Assembly (NCBI GenBank): GCA_964548275.1
Contig: CAZJQI010000071.1
Coordinates: 1-19,667, forward strand
DNA length: 19,667 nucleotides
DNA from: JAUVUV01 sp964548275
GTDB taxonomy: Bacteria > Gemmatimonadota > Glassbacteria > GWA2-58-10
Direction of reading: 5' to 3'
Shown here in pieces: positions 6,561-14,901 of the stretch. Position 1 is the first letter of the stretch, and each line of letters opens with the position of its first letter. Below the pieces are notes generated by a model. It saw only the letters and a list, made by a program, of their open reading frames with translations. It was not told the DNA's origin and made no database searches. Both the position numbers and the translations under genes were made by a program.

Positions 6561-6685
6561 ATTTTATTTGAAAACCTAAAGAGTAGCCGATTTCTAACCG
6601 GTTTTAATTAAAGAAATGCTTTTTTGGCTGATTTAGTTTCTAAAGAATGAGTTCGGCAACAAGCAGAACAATGCAAAAGATTTAT

Positions 6686-6714
6686 TTGTTATTCTTTAGA
6701 GTTTTCAATATACC
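6686..6714 (+). promoter_or_regulatory. Candidate promoter nearer the TPR gene
   Basis: TTGTTA (6686-6691) and TATACC (6709-6714) are 17 bases apart, about 145 bases before the GTG start. Both boxes are imperfect. Confidence 0.3.
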
Positions 6715-6860
6715 CTTTGAAAAGAAATTTGTCACCATTAATTAACCCGCTTTTTCCGAACTGTAAACTGAGGATTTTCCTTTCTCAGCGATAAAAGATT
6801 GAATGTGCCGCTGGCCCTGGTCGTCCATAACTTCAGGGAAGTCAAACGGAGAAAATAGAA

Positions 6861-9800
6861 GTGAGATGCATTTATAGACTTCTGAATTATACTACCCTGA
6901 TCTTGTTGGTCTGTATTTGCTCGGCGCAGGGTTCCCGCGAAAACCTTCGCCTGCTGGCTGGCGCGGCGAGGCAGGCGGCGCGTGGAGATACCGCAACCGC
7001 GCTCCAGGTAATCGAGCGTTTCCTGGCCCAGCCCGGGAGAAACGAGGCCAAGCCGGAGGCGTTATACCTTAAAGGTATTCTGGAAACCGCGCGTGGCAGG
7101 ACAGATACGGCGGAAACCGTGCTGCGAGAACTGGTAGTGCAGTATCCCGGAGCAGGCCGGATCGGTCTGGCGCTGACCCAGCTCGGCCTTCTTGCAAACC
7201 GTCAGGGCAGGGACACCGCCGCGGTGAGGATCCTGGAACCGGTGGCGGGTCATTTCCCGGACTCCGCATTTACACAGGCGGCTCTATTAACTCTTGCCCG
7301 CTCTGCCGGAAGAGCCGGGCTGCCTGAAAAAGCCCTCAAGGCTTACCTTCAGTTTCTTCTAAGCCGCGACAGTAGCCGGGAAAACCTGGCCGAGGCGCTC
7401 CAGCGCTGCGCAAATCTTCTTTACAATGCCGGCCGGGTAGAGGAGGCCTATGCGCTGGTCGACAGGATCAAACAGGAGTCGGAGCTGGAGACACGGGAAC
7501 TGAATCTCGGCACCCAGATACTGGCTATCGGCTGCTTAACCGGCCTTGGAAAACCAGACTCGTCCCTTCGTCTGGCAGAGGAGATCAGACGCACCTCCGG
7601 CCACGGGCCGCTCGATTCCCCCAGGCTGGTTTTTCTCTTGGGACACGCCTACCTCGCTCTCGGCGCTCTGGCTAGCGCCGATTCGGCTTTCAAAAGCCTC
7701 GCCTCCATGTCAAATCTCGAAGCCGAGGGCATTGCCTCTGATTCTCTCTACCATCTGCTGATGGAAATTAGCCTGGAACAGGGCAAAAACGAAAATTTTT
7801 TCCGTTACGCCAAAGACAGAATCAAGGCCCTGGAAGAGCCCAAAAAAGCGGTCGAGGTGTTGAGCCTGATAGCTGATGTGGGTAAAAAGCTGGGCAGGCA
7901 GGAACCGGTTTCTGAGGCGTTGAGACTGGTGAAAGACCGGTTCAGCCAGAGTGAATACAACTGGCTGGTCTCACTGATCGAGGCCCGGGCTGCAGCCGCA
8001 AGCGGGGATAAGCAGGCTGCATTGAAAATTCTTGCCGATTTGAGCTATACCCTGAAAGAACCGGATGCCCAGGCGAGAATAAAGCTCGCAAGGTGTAATC
8101 TTTTCCTGGAATGTGGTGATATCCTCAGGGCCGAGGCGGAACTCAGAGATTACCTGGCCACACAGGGCGACCCGCTTCATAATAAAGACAGCCTGCTCTG
8201 GGCCTATTCTGGGTTAAAAAGTGGCGCGGGAGAGGTGAGCCAGGAGAGCGAACTGATCGAAACGCTGATTCGGGATTATCCCGCCAGCAGTTTCTGGGAG
8301 CAGGCCAGCCGCAGGCTGGAAGAGATCGAAATGTTCGAGTCGGAAAACCCTGCGCGCGCTGCCGGAGAGCTTTTCGATATTCTCAAGCAGCAGGGCGGGC
8401 AGATTTCAGCGCTGCGTTTAGCCGAACTGGCTGCTCGGCAGCTTGACGATTATGAGCGCGCCCTGTCGATACTCCTTCAGAATCCACCCCAGGCACCCGA
8501 GGAGCGTCTGAAGCTAATCCGCTACCGTTTCCTTTCCGGTCTGAAACTGAAACGCAGGGGCTCGGTCGAAGCCACGGAGAGGATCGCCCAGTCATGGCGC
8601 GAAATCAGATATCTGCTCGCCCGTGAAAAAAGTTTTCCCGGCAGGGAAGAGGCACTTTCCACCTATCTCAATATTTATCAGTCGGTTTTCAACATCCTTT
8701 CGCTAAACCAGATCCGGGAAGCCGACAATCAACTCAGGGCCGAACTTGCCGGACTGGGAGAAGGACCGGTGCGTGCGAAGCTTCTCCAATGGCTCGGCGG
8801 GCGTTACCTGAGTGCTGCCCAGTCGGATTCCGGCTTTGCTGCAATTGCCAAAGAGGACTCGGCGCGCGCTTGCTGGACTGAGGCGATAGATATCGGCGGC
8901 GATTTGGAACTCACCGGGCGGACGATCCTGAGTCTGGCCCGTTCCCTGGAGGATGCCGTATTTGCCGGGGCGCGGGACAGCGCAGCGAGCCTCTACGGGG
9001 TGTTGATCACGCGTTACCCCGGATCGCGCTGGGCGAGCCTGGCCGGCCTGAGACTCGGAATTATCCATCTGCGCCAGGACCGTTATTCTCTGGCCTACCG
9101 TACTATCTCCGGCTGGTTCACCCGACATCCATATGTAGCGGATAATCCAGAGTACTGCGTGGCGCTGGCTGAGACCTCGTTTCTTACCGGCCGCTACGCA
9201 AGAGCGGCCTCGATACTGGAGAATGTCGATCTGGATGATCTTCAACCCGTACAGAGACCGGTCATTGCCAATTATCGGATCAGGGCGTTGACCAAGCTCG
9301 GCAGGTTTGGCGAGGCTTCAAGGCTTTTGCTCCGGTTCAAAGATTCGTTTACCGATGAGACCTCCCGGCTTGCAGCGGCTGCCACAGCGGTTGAGCTGTA
9401 CCGGGCCTCCGGCAGTCCACGCCTGGCAGAAAAATACCTGGAAACAATACCTGAGTCCTCTGAATTTTACCCGGTAGCTGCCATATTTTCTCTCCGCGGT
9501 AAGCTGGCTGCTGGCGAGGACCCGGAACGGCTGCGAAAAGAATTCGACAGGCTTAAGAAATCGCCCTGGAACGCCTTTTTCCGCATGGACCCGGCATTCG
9601 GGGCCCACCGGGGGATGATGGCCTGTTATGCGGCTGAGGGCGAGCCAAAGAAAGTTTCAGATGTCCGCGATAACTTCCGCAAAAGTTACCCCGAACGGCG
9701 GGCCGCACTGGCTGAACTGATGATGGATGAGATAGAGATGCTTATCGGCACTGGCTCACTCAAACAGGCGGCAGCCTTTTATGATGATCTGAATCTCCTT

Positions 9801-10550
9801 TTCCAGGATGTCTACCCGGAAGACCGGGCCATGTGGGTCGGCCATGAACTGGCGCGTGTAAGGTCGAATATAGCGGGTTCAAACAAGATTCTCACAGCCC
9901 TGGCGGAAAAATTCCCCTGGAGCCCTTACGGGGTACGAGCCAAACTCAGAATGGCCCGGCTTTATCTGGAAGCGGGCCAGATAGAACAGGCTGAGTCCAT
10001 GTTAATTGAGATGAAAGTCGGATTGGTGGACCCGTTTGCAGCAGAGGGCCTGCAGGCCTCGATTGCGGGAACACAGGGCAGATGGAAGGACGCTTTGCGG
10101 CACCGAAAGAGGCAATGGTCGCTCACCCCCGTAGGTGAGCAGGCGGGAGAGCTGCTCCTGGGCTGGGCCGAGGCCGCAATAAAAACTAACCGCGGCGACG
10201 AAGCTATGGAGCTTTTGACAGGCTTCTGGAGCCCGGAGCCGCAAGTGACAGCCGAGGCCAGATACATGCTTGCCCTGGAGTATCGGAAAGCCGGAAACCT
10301 TGATCTTGCCCTGGAAACCCTGGATACGATCAGCGAACTTTTTGCCGGAAGGAATGAGCTGGCCCTGAAGGCGCTTTATCAGAAAGGGCTGATTCAGGAG
10401 GAGATGGGGCAGAGGGAGGAGGCTGTGAAAACATACCAGGCTCTGGAAAAACGGGCCGGAGAAAAAAGCGACTGGGTCCGCAGCGCCCGTAACCGCTTGA
10501 GAAAACTGGTTCGAAATAACGGAAATGGCGCCACCGGTAGCCAGCCTTAA
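6861..10550 (+). CDS. Very large secreted TPR-repeat protein
   Basis: This is a 1229-residue protein. It starts with a Sec-type signal peptide (hydrophobic TTLILLVCICSA, cleavage likely near residues 21-24). The remainder is almost entirely helical tetratricopeptide-like repeats; examples are near 45-80, 95-130, 1095-1120 and 1165-1205. Many repeats end in a Y/F-P-x-S/G turn (YPGAGR, FPDSAF, YPGSRW, FPWSPY), as in BamD and YbgF-type periplasmic scaffolds. No enzymatic domain is visible. A periplasmic or outer-membrane-associated scaffold for protein complexes is likely, but the partner is unknown. GTG 6861 is chosen because GGAG lies 9 bases upstream and no ATG occurs in frame near it. The gene is monocistronic and ends 6 bases from the convergent ispE stop, with no terminator between. 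Cysteine 18 is not in a convincing lipobox. Confidence 0.8.
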   Translation: MRCIYRLLNYTTLILLVCICSAQGSRENLRLLAGAARQAARGDTATALQVIERFLAQPGRNEAKPEALYLKGILETARGRTDTAETVLRELVVQYPGAGRIGLALTQLGLLANRQGRDTAAVRILEPVAGHFPDSAFTQAALLTLARSAGRAGLPEKALKAYLQFLLSRDSSRENLAEALQRCANLLYNAGRVEEAYALVDRIKQESELETRELNLGTQILAIGCLTGLGKPDSSLRLAEEIRRTSGHGPLDSPRLVFLLGHAYLALGALASADSAFKSLASMSNLEAEGIASDSLYHLLMEISLEQGKNENFFRYAKDRIKALEEPKKAVEVLSLIADVGKKLGRQEPVSEALRLVKDRFSQSEYNWLVSLIEARAAAASGDKQAALKILADLSYTLKEPDAQARIKLARCNLFLECGDILRAEAELRDYLATQGDPLHNKDSLLWAYSGLKSGAGEVSQESELIETLIRDYPASSFWEQASRRLEEIEMFESENPARAAGELFDILKQQGGQISALRLAELAARQLDDYERALSILLQNPPQAPEERLKLIRYRFLSGLKLKRRGSVEATERIAQSWREIRYLLAREKSFPGREEALSTYLNIYQSVFNILSLNQIREADNQLRAELAGLGEGPVRAKLLQWLGGRYLSAAQSDSGFAAIAKEDSARACWTEAIDIGGDLELTGRTILSLARSLEDAVFAGARDSAASLYGVLITRYPGSRWASLAGLRLGIIHLRQDRYSLAYRTISGWFTRHPYVADNPEYCVALAETSFLTGRYARAASILENVDLDDLQPVQRPVIANYRIRALTKLGRFGEASRLLLRFKDSFTDETSRLAAAATAVELYRASGSPRLAEKYLETIPESSEFYPVAAIFSLRGKLAAGEDPERLRKEFDRLKKSPWNAFFRMDPAFGAHRGMMACYAAEGEPKKVSDVRDNFRKSYPERRAALAELMMDEIEMLIGTGSLKQAAAFYDDLNLLFQDVYPEDRAMWVGHELARVRSNIAGSNKILTALAEKFPWSPYGVRAKLRMARLYLEAGQIEQAESMLIEMKVGLVDPFAAEGLQASIAGTQGRWKDALRHRKRQWSLTPVGEQAGELLLGWAEAAIKTNRGDEAMELLTGFWSPEPQVTAEARYMLALEYRKAGNLDLALETLDTISELFAGRNELALKALYQKGLIQEEMGQREEAVKTYQALEKRAGEKSDWVRSARNRLRKLVRNNGNGATGSQP

Positions 10551-10556
10551 AGAGGT

Positions 10557-11471
10557 TCAGTCTTGAATCTGGTAGGCATGATCGATAAAATGCGCGCTGA
10601 GAAGCCGGAATTCCTTGCCAAGCTCTAAAGTTTTCAAGGCTTTATCCCGCTTTTTTTCATTATCGAACAGCCCGTAAATTCCGCTTCCGCTGCCAGAGAG
10701 CAAAGCCACCCGGGCGCCCGACTCGATCAGCATGCGCTTGATGTCCCGAAGCTCCGGGTGATGGGCGAAAACAACCGGTTCGAAGTCGTTTACCATTCCC
10801 TCCATCGGTCCCAGCGGGCCGATCAGTTCCTCCCATTTCAGAGGCCCGCTGTTGAGTTCCAAGATTTCGGAATCGTCTCCCTCGGCCTGGGCGTTGTCAA
10901 GGGCGCGATAAGCCCAGGATGTCGAGACCGGTATTTGCGGGATCACCAGTAACAGCGGTGTTTTCTTTTTGACCGGGAGCCTGAGCATCCGCTCGCCGAT
11001 TCCCCAGGCCAGCACCCTCCCCCCGCATAGCAGGAACGGTACATCCGCACCAATCGAGGCAGCCAGTGCAAAGCGGGTCGAATCTCCGCCAGGAAGCGGG
11101 CCGAATAGTTGTTCGCAGGCAATGATCGTTCCGGCAGCATCCGTGCTGCCCCCTCCCAGACCGCTGCGCGTCGGAATCCCCTTTTCAATCTTTATCTCCA
11201 CTCCTCTGTCCCTGATACCCAGCCTTTTCAGGCACAGGGCGGCCGCGCGCCAGGCCGTGTTCTCCTCTCCCGAGGGAACCGACTGGTCATCACAGCGCAC
11301 GATTATCTTGCCCGTGGTGGTTCTGAAAGTTAACCGGTCGGAAAGCGAGATGTTCTGAAAAATGGTTTCAAGCGAGTGATAGCCGCCCACAAGGCGGCCC
11401 AGGATCCGCAGGGCGAGGTTTACTTTCCCAAAGACCTGGATTTTTAGGAGATTGCCTCTGGATCCAGGCAT
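10557..11471 (-). CDS. ispE: 4-diphosphocytidyl-2-C-methyl-D-erythritol kinase
   Basis: This GHMP-family kinase phosphorylates CDP-methylerythritol in the MEP route to isoprenoids, so the organism makes IPP by the non-mevalonate pathway. The 304-residue product has GKVNLAL (15-21, catalytic Lys16), the ATP-binding GLGGGSTDAA (104-113), and SIGADVPF (139-146) with the catalytic Asp143. A C-terminal SGSGSGIYGLF glycine-rich motif follows. ATG 11471 has GGAG 7 bases upstream. It lies 75 bases downstream of the UPF0104 membrane protein gene on the same strand and may be cotranscribed with it. The usual downstream partners spoVG and prs are not adjacent; the convergent TPR gene is there instead. 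Confidence 0.94.
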   Translation of the reverse strand: MPGSRGNLLKIQVFGKVNLALRILGRLVGGYHSLETIFQNISLSDRLTFRTTTGKIIVRCDDQSVPSGEENTAWRAAALCLKRLGIRDRGVEIKIEKGIPTRSGLGGGSTDAAGTIIACEQLFGPLPGGDSTRFALAASIGADVPFLLCGGRVLAWGIGERMLRLPVKKKTPLLLVIPQIPVSTSWAYRALDNAQAEGDDSEILELNSGPLKWEELIGPLGPMEGMVNDFEPVVFAHHPELRDIKRMLIESGARVALLSGSGSGIYGLFDNEKKRDKALKTLELGKEFRLLSAHFIDHAYQIQD

Positions 11472-11545
11472 TTTAATACTCCATCAGATTTGAGATTACT
11501 GTAAAAATCGTTTTAAGATAAACGCGGCCAGATCTCGATGGATTT

Positions 11546-12574
11546 TTACCCTGAGGCGGTTTCAGGGAGTTCCTCCTCGATGTGATCCGCCTTTTCGCGG
11601 ATCTGGCCTAAAGTGAGACCTTCTTTCCACATCAGCATTAGGCCGACTAACGTAACCGGACCCATCATCAGAAGGTGCATCACCACTGCAAAGCCGGCAG
11701 CGGTACTTGTGGGGATACCGTAAGCTTTGCTCAAGGAATAAATGATCGCAAAGTGGATCGGGCCGATAAAAGCAGGCGCACTGGGCAAAGCAATTCCAAT
11801 ACCCACCAGTCCAAGTGTCAGGTAAGGGGCCGACCAGTGCAGCGTATCAAAGGAAAATCCCCGGAAAGCCAGTCCGTAGCTGTAAGCCACGATCCACCAG
11901 TGGAAAAGGCTCAGTACGATTATCTTCAACATCGCCGGGCCGTTTCGCAAGATCTGCAGCCCGTCGGTGAATGTTTGCATGAAATGCTTGAACCTCTCGA
12001 ATAAACGATCCGAGAAAACCTTTCGCCCCACAGGGAGAACCATTTTCTGCGCCAGATGGGGCTTGCTGCGTAATACTATAAGAAATACGGTCGCTCCGAG
12101 AAAGATAAAAAACACGATTCTGCCAATTTTGACTACCAGAGGGGGAAAATTGCCGTAAAATAGAAGGGGCAGGATCACACAGAGAAAAATGCACAATGTG
12201 TCGAACAATCGTTCGATGAAAAGTGTCGCGAAGGTATAGCTCAAAGGAGCGTTGACCTTGCGTCTGGCCATCAAAGCCCGGACCAGTTCCCCTATTCTCA
12301 AAGGTAAGATGTTGTTGGTCGTGAAACCGATGAAATTCGCAACCGTGAGACCGCCTACCGTGGCGCCGTGTTCGGGGCGGTAAAAATATATCCAGCGCCA
12401 GGCCCGCACCAGGAATACAGCCATACAGAGGAAGGAGAACAGGATTAAAGGAAAAATCCTGATCCGATCTTCTTCCAGAATCGCCAATGCTTCTTTCAGA
12501 TCCACACCTTTGAACGCCACGTATAAACATACAGCGGTTATCAGAAAAGCAATGGCATGCTTTAAGAGTTTCAT
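11546..12574 (-). CDS. LPG-synthase-TM / UPF0104 (AglD-type) integral membrane protein
   Basis: This 342-residue inner-membrane protein has about eight transmembrane helices. It resembles the flippase-like membrane region of lysylphosphatidylglycerol synthase (MprF) and the UPF0104/AglD family. The family hallmarks NFIGFTTNNILPLRIGELVRA (about 80-100) and GIALPSAPAFIGPIHFAI (about 240-260) are present. The soluble aminoacyl-transfer domain of MprF is absent, so it is not an LPG synthase by itself; lipid or lipid-linked glycan handling is inferred. ATG 12574 has GGGGA 6-7 bases upstream; a TTG 27 bases earlier is rejected because it lies before that site. It heads a probable two-gene unit with ispE and is divergent from dnaK. 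Confidence 0.8.
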   Translation of the reverse strand: MKLLKHAIAFLITAVCLYVAFKGVDLKEALAILEEDRIRIFPLILFSFLCMAVFLVRAWRWIYFYRPEHGATVGGLTVANFIGFTTNNILPLRIGELVRALMARRKVNAPLSYTFATLFIERLFDTLCIFLCVILPLLFYGNFPPLVVKIGRIVFFIFLGATVFLIVLRSKPHLAQKMVLPVGRKVFSDRLFERFKHFMQTFTDGLQILRNGPAMLKIIVLSLFHWWIVAYSYGLAFRGFSFDTLHWSAPYLTLGLVGIGIALPSAPAFIGPIHFAIIYSLSKAYGIPTSTAAGFAVVMHLLMMGPVTLVGLMLMWKEGLTLGQIREKADHIEEELPETASG

Positions 12575-12607
12575 CTTATTCCCCGCGAGTATTGGAATCA
12601 ACTAATA

Positions 12608-12636
12608 AATTTATTCAGAGAGTAAATCCCTGTCAA
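12608..12636 (-). promoter_or_regulatory. Promoter of the membrane protein-ispE unit
   Basis: On the minus strand, a perfect TTGACA (12636-12631) and TAAATT (12613-12608) are 17 bases apart, 34 bases before the start codon. Confidence 0.6.
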
Positions 12637-12656
12637 AGGAATCTTGTTGCAGTCAA

Positions 12657-12688
12657 ATTGGCAAACTTTCTGCGATTAAACTGCCAAT
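12657..12688. promoter_or_regulatory. Inverted repeat between divergent promoters, possible operator
   Basis: ATTGGCA (12657-12663) and TGCCAAT (12682-12688) are perfect inverted half-sites 18 bases apart, lying between the minus-strand promoter and the dnaK promoter region. The arrangement fits a dimeric regulator, but no family can be named. It is not a CIRCE element. Confidence 0.35.
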
Positions 12689-12703
12689 ATGGCCGAAAAT
12701 AAC

Positions 12704-12719
12704 AGGCACAGGAATTGCA
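12704..12719 (+). promoter_or_regulatory. Sigma54-like (-24/-12) promoter upstream of dnaK
   Basis: AGGCACAGGAATTGCA carries GG (12705-12706) and GC (12717-12718) exactly ten bases apart. It matches TGGCAC-N-TTGCA except at the first T and one interior base. Initiation would fall near 12730. An alternative is a sigma70 -10 box, TATAAT (12733-12738), which lacks a -35 box at the right distance (TTGCAC is only 12 bases away). Confidence 0.45.
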
Positions 12720-12774
12720 CCTTCTGGATGGATATAATATTAATGTCATTAAAATTTCCAATCAAGAGGTTAAA

Positions 12775-14757
12775 ATGAGTAAAGTAATCGGAATCGATCT
12801 GGGAACCACCAACTCGTGTGTGGCTGTGATGGAAGGCGGGGACCCGGTGGTTATTCCCAATGCAGAGGGCAGCCGTACCACGCCCTCGGTTGTCGCATTT
12901 AACAAGGAAGGTGAGCGGCTGGTCGGACAGGTGGCCAAACGTCAGGCGGTTACCAATCCCGAGAACACAGTTTTCTCGATCAAAAGATTCATGGGCCGGA
13001 AAGTTCCCGAGGTGGCCGATGAGAAAACCAAGGTTCCCTTCAAAGTGGTCTCCGGCCGCAATGACAGCGCGGTAGTAAGAGTCCAGACCAAGGATTACAA
13101 TCCGCCCGAGATCAGCGCCATGGTGCTTCAGAAAATGAGACAAACCGCAGAGGATTACCTTGGCACCAAGGTGGTTAAGGCAGTGATCACTGTGCCCGCG
13201 TATTTCAACGACAGCCAGCGCCAGGCTACCAAGGATGCCGGCAAGGTTGCCGGGCTCGAGGTTCTGCGCCTTATCAACGAACCTACCGCGGCAAGCCTCG
13301 CTTACGGGCTGGATAAAAAGAAAGACGAGCGGATCGCGGTTTACGACCTGGGCGGTGGCACTTTCGATATCTCGATCCTGGAAATCGGCGACGGTGTGTT
13401 CGAGGTGAAATCCACTAATGGCAATACTCACCTGGGTGGCGATGACTTCGACCAGCGGGTGATCGACTGGCTGGTCAGCGAGTTCAAAAAAGACCAGGGA
13501 ATTGACCTGAGCAAGGACCCGATGGCCTTGCAGAGGCTCAAAGAGGCTGCAGAGAAAGCCAAATGCGAGCTTTCCACCACCATGCAGACCGATATCAACC
13601 TGCCCTTTATTACCGCGGACAGCTCCGGGCCGAAGCACCTTAACGTGGCGCTCACTCGCTCAAAATTAGAACAGCTGTTGGACGACCTGATTCAGTCCAC
13701 AGTCGATCCCTGCAAGAAAGCCCTCACCGATGCCAAGCTGAGCCCGGACCAGATCGATGAGGTGATCCTGGTCGGCGGCTCCATCCGCATTCCCAAGGTG
13801 CAGGAAGTGGTGAAAAAACTTTTCGGCAGGGAGCCGCACAAGGGCGTGAACCCTGACGAAGTGGTGGCTGTGGGCGCTGCGATCCAGGGCGGTGTGCTGG
13901 CCGGGGATGTGAAAGACGTGCTCCTGCTTGATGTCACCCCGCTTTCGCTGGGTATCGAAACCCTGGGCGGAGTGTTCACCAGGCTGATCGAGCGCAACAC
14001 CACCATCCCGACAAAAAAGAGCGAGATTTTCTCCACTGCGGAGAACAGCCAGACCACCGTGGAGATCCATGTCCTTCAGGGCGAACGCCAGATGGCGCTC
14101 GACAACCGCACCATCGGCCGGTTCCAGCTTACCGGTATCCTGCCAGCGCCGCGCGGCGTGCCGCAGATCGAGGTCACTTTCGATATCGACGCCAACGGTA
14201 TCCTTCACGTTACCGCGCAGGACAAGGCTACCGGCAAGGAGCAGAAAATCAGGATCGAGGCCTCCAGCGGTCTCACCGACCCGGAAATCGAACGAATGGT
14301 CTCCGATGCCGAATCCCACGCCGAGGATGACAAGAAAAAACGCGAGGAAGCCGACACCCGCAACAAGGCCGATCAGATGGCCTTCGAGACCGAGAAGCAG
14401 TTGAACGAGCTGGGCGACAAGCTGGACGAGAGCACCAGGAGCAAGCTCCAGTCTGCCGTGGACCGGGTAAAGACCGCGCTCAAGGGCGCTGACACGGCTG
14501 AGATCAAGGCTGCCAGCGATGAGCTGACCAAAATCTGGAACGAGGCGGCCCAGACTCTCTACCAGGCTCAGCAGCAGGCAGGCGCTCAGCAGGAGGCCGC
14601 TTCCGGCGCCGGCGCCTCAGATGCCGGAGACTCCTCAGCCGGAGGTGAAGATCAGGTCGTGGATGCCGACTACGAGGTGGTTGACGAGGATGAGAAAGAC
14701 AAGGATAAGGATAAGGACAAGGATAAAGATAAGGATAAGGATAAGGATAAGAAGTAA
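12775..14757 (+). CDS. dnaK: Chaperone DnaK (Hsp70)
   Basis: This ATP-dependent folding chaperone works with DnaJ and GrpE. The 660-residue product has the nucleotide-binding domain with GIDLGTTNS (6-14), the second phosphate motif DLGGGTFDIS (about 195-204) and the adenosine motif VILVGGSIRIPKVQ (about 337-350). The linker DVLLLDVTPLSLGIET and the substrate-binding beta domain follow, then the helical lid. ATG 12775 is preceded by GAGG; a longer frame from 12715 lacks a ribosome site and the family starts at this MSKVIGID. The tail DADYEVVDED, normally near the end, is extended by about nine Lys-Asp pairs and KK encoded by a GAYAAR hexamer repeat. grpE and dnaJ are not adjacent. A strong terminator follows. 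Confidence 0.98.
   Translation: MSKVIGIDLGTTNSCVAVMEGGDPVVIPNAEGSRTTPSVVAFNKEGERLVGQVAKRQAVTNPENTVFSIKRFMGRKVPEVADEKTKVPFKVVSGRNDSAVVRVQTKDYNPPEISAMVLQKMRQTAEDYLGTKVVKAVITVPAYFNDSQRQATKDAGKVAGLEVLRLINEPTAASLAYGLDKKKDERIAVYDLGGGTFDISILEIGDGVFEVKSTNGNTHLGGDDFDQRVIDWLVSEFKKDQGIDLSKDPMALQRLKEAAEKAKCELSTTMQTDINLPFITADSSGPKHLNVALTRSKLEQLLDDLIQSTVDPCKKALTDAKLSPDQIDEVILVGGSIRIPKVQEVVKKLFGREPHKGVNPDEVVAVGAAIQGGVLAGDVKDVLLLDVTPLSLGIETLGGVFTRLIERNTTIPTKKSEIFSTAENSQTTVEIHVLQGERQMALDNRTIGRFQLTGILPAPRGVPQIEVTFDIDANGILHVTAQDKATGKEQKIRIEASSGLTDPEIERMVSDAESHAEDDKKKREEADTRNKADQMAFETEKQLNELGDKLDESTRSKLQSAVDRVKTALKGADTAEIKAASDELTKIWNEAAQTLYQAQQQAGAQQEAASGAGASDAGDSSAGGEDQVVDADYEVVDEDEKDKDKDKDKDKDKDKDKDKK
14695..14754 (+). 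repeat. Tandem hexanucleotide repeat GAYAAR at the dnaK 3' end
   Basis: Ten near-identical 6-base units (mostly GATAAG, with GACAAG and GATAAA variants) encode nine Lys-Asp pairs and a final KK. Such repeats can gain or lose units by slippage, so tail length may vary between strains without changing frame. Confidence 0.85.
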
Positions 14758-14786
14758 CTGCTAATTCGGTATTGATGAAAAAAGAA

Positions 14787-14820
14787 CCCCCTCCCGGTGT
14801 ACATGCCGGGCGGGGGTTTT
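14787..14820 (+). terminator. Intrinsic terminator of dnaK
   Basis: CCCCC and CCCGG (14787-14797) pair with CCGGG and GGGGG (14806-14816), with one mismatch, around an 8-base loop. TTTT and further T-rich sequence follow. A-rich bases upstream could let it also serve the minus-strand gene to the right. Confidence 0.85.
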
Positions 14821-14901
14821 GATTTATTAATCTATCTCATAGTCCTAGCTGACTTGGACGGCTTGAGCCCTTTTTATGCAAAATTTATTTTTAATATATT
14901 C

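Noticed and set aside
11847..12530. A 227-codon minus-strand frame inside the UPF0104 membrane protein gene
   Set aside because: It is an out-of-frame shadow of the same gene; the real frame has clear transmembrane helices and family motifs.
12601..12774. CIRCE heat-shock operator upstream of dnaK
   Set aside because: No TTAGCACTC-N9-GAGTGCTAA sequence or close variant is present; the inverted repeat there has a different sequence and an 18-base spacer.
12676..14319. Long open frames on the minus strand opposite dnaK (12676-13638 and 13666-14319)
   Set aside because: They are antisense shadows of the codon-biased dnaK gene. They have no recognisable family, and dnaK is certain.
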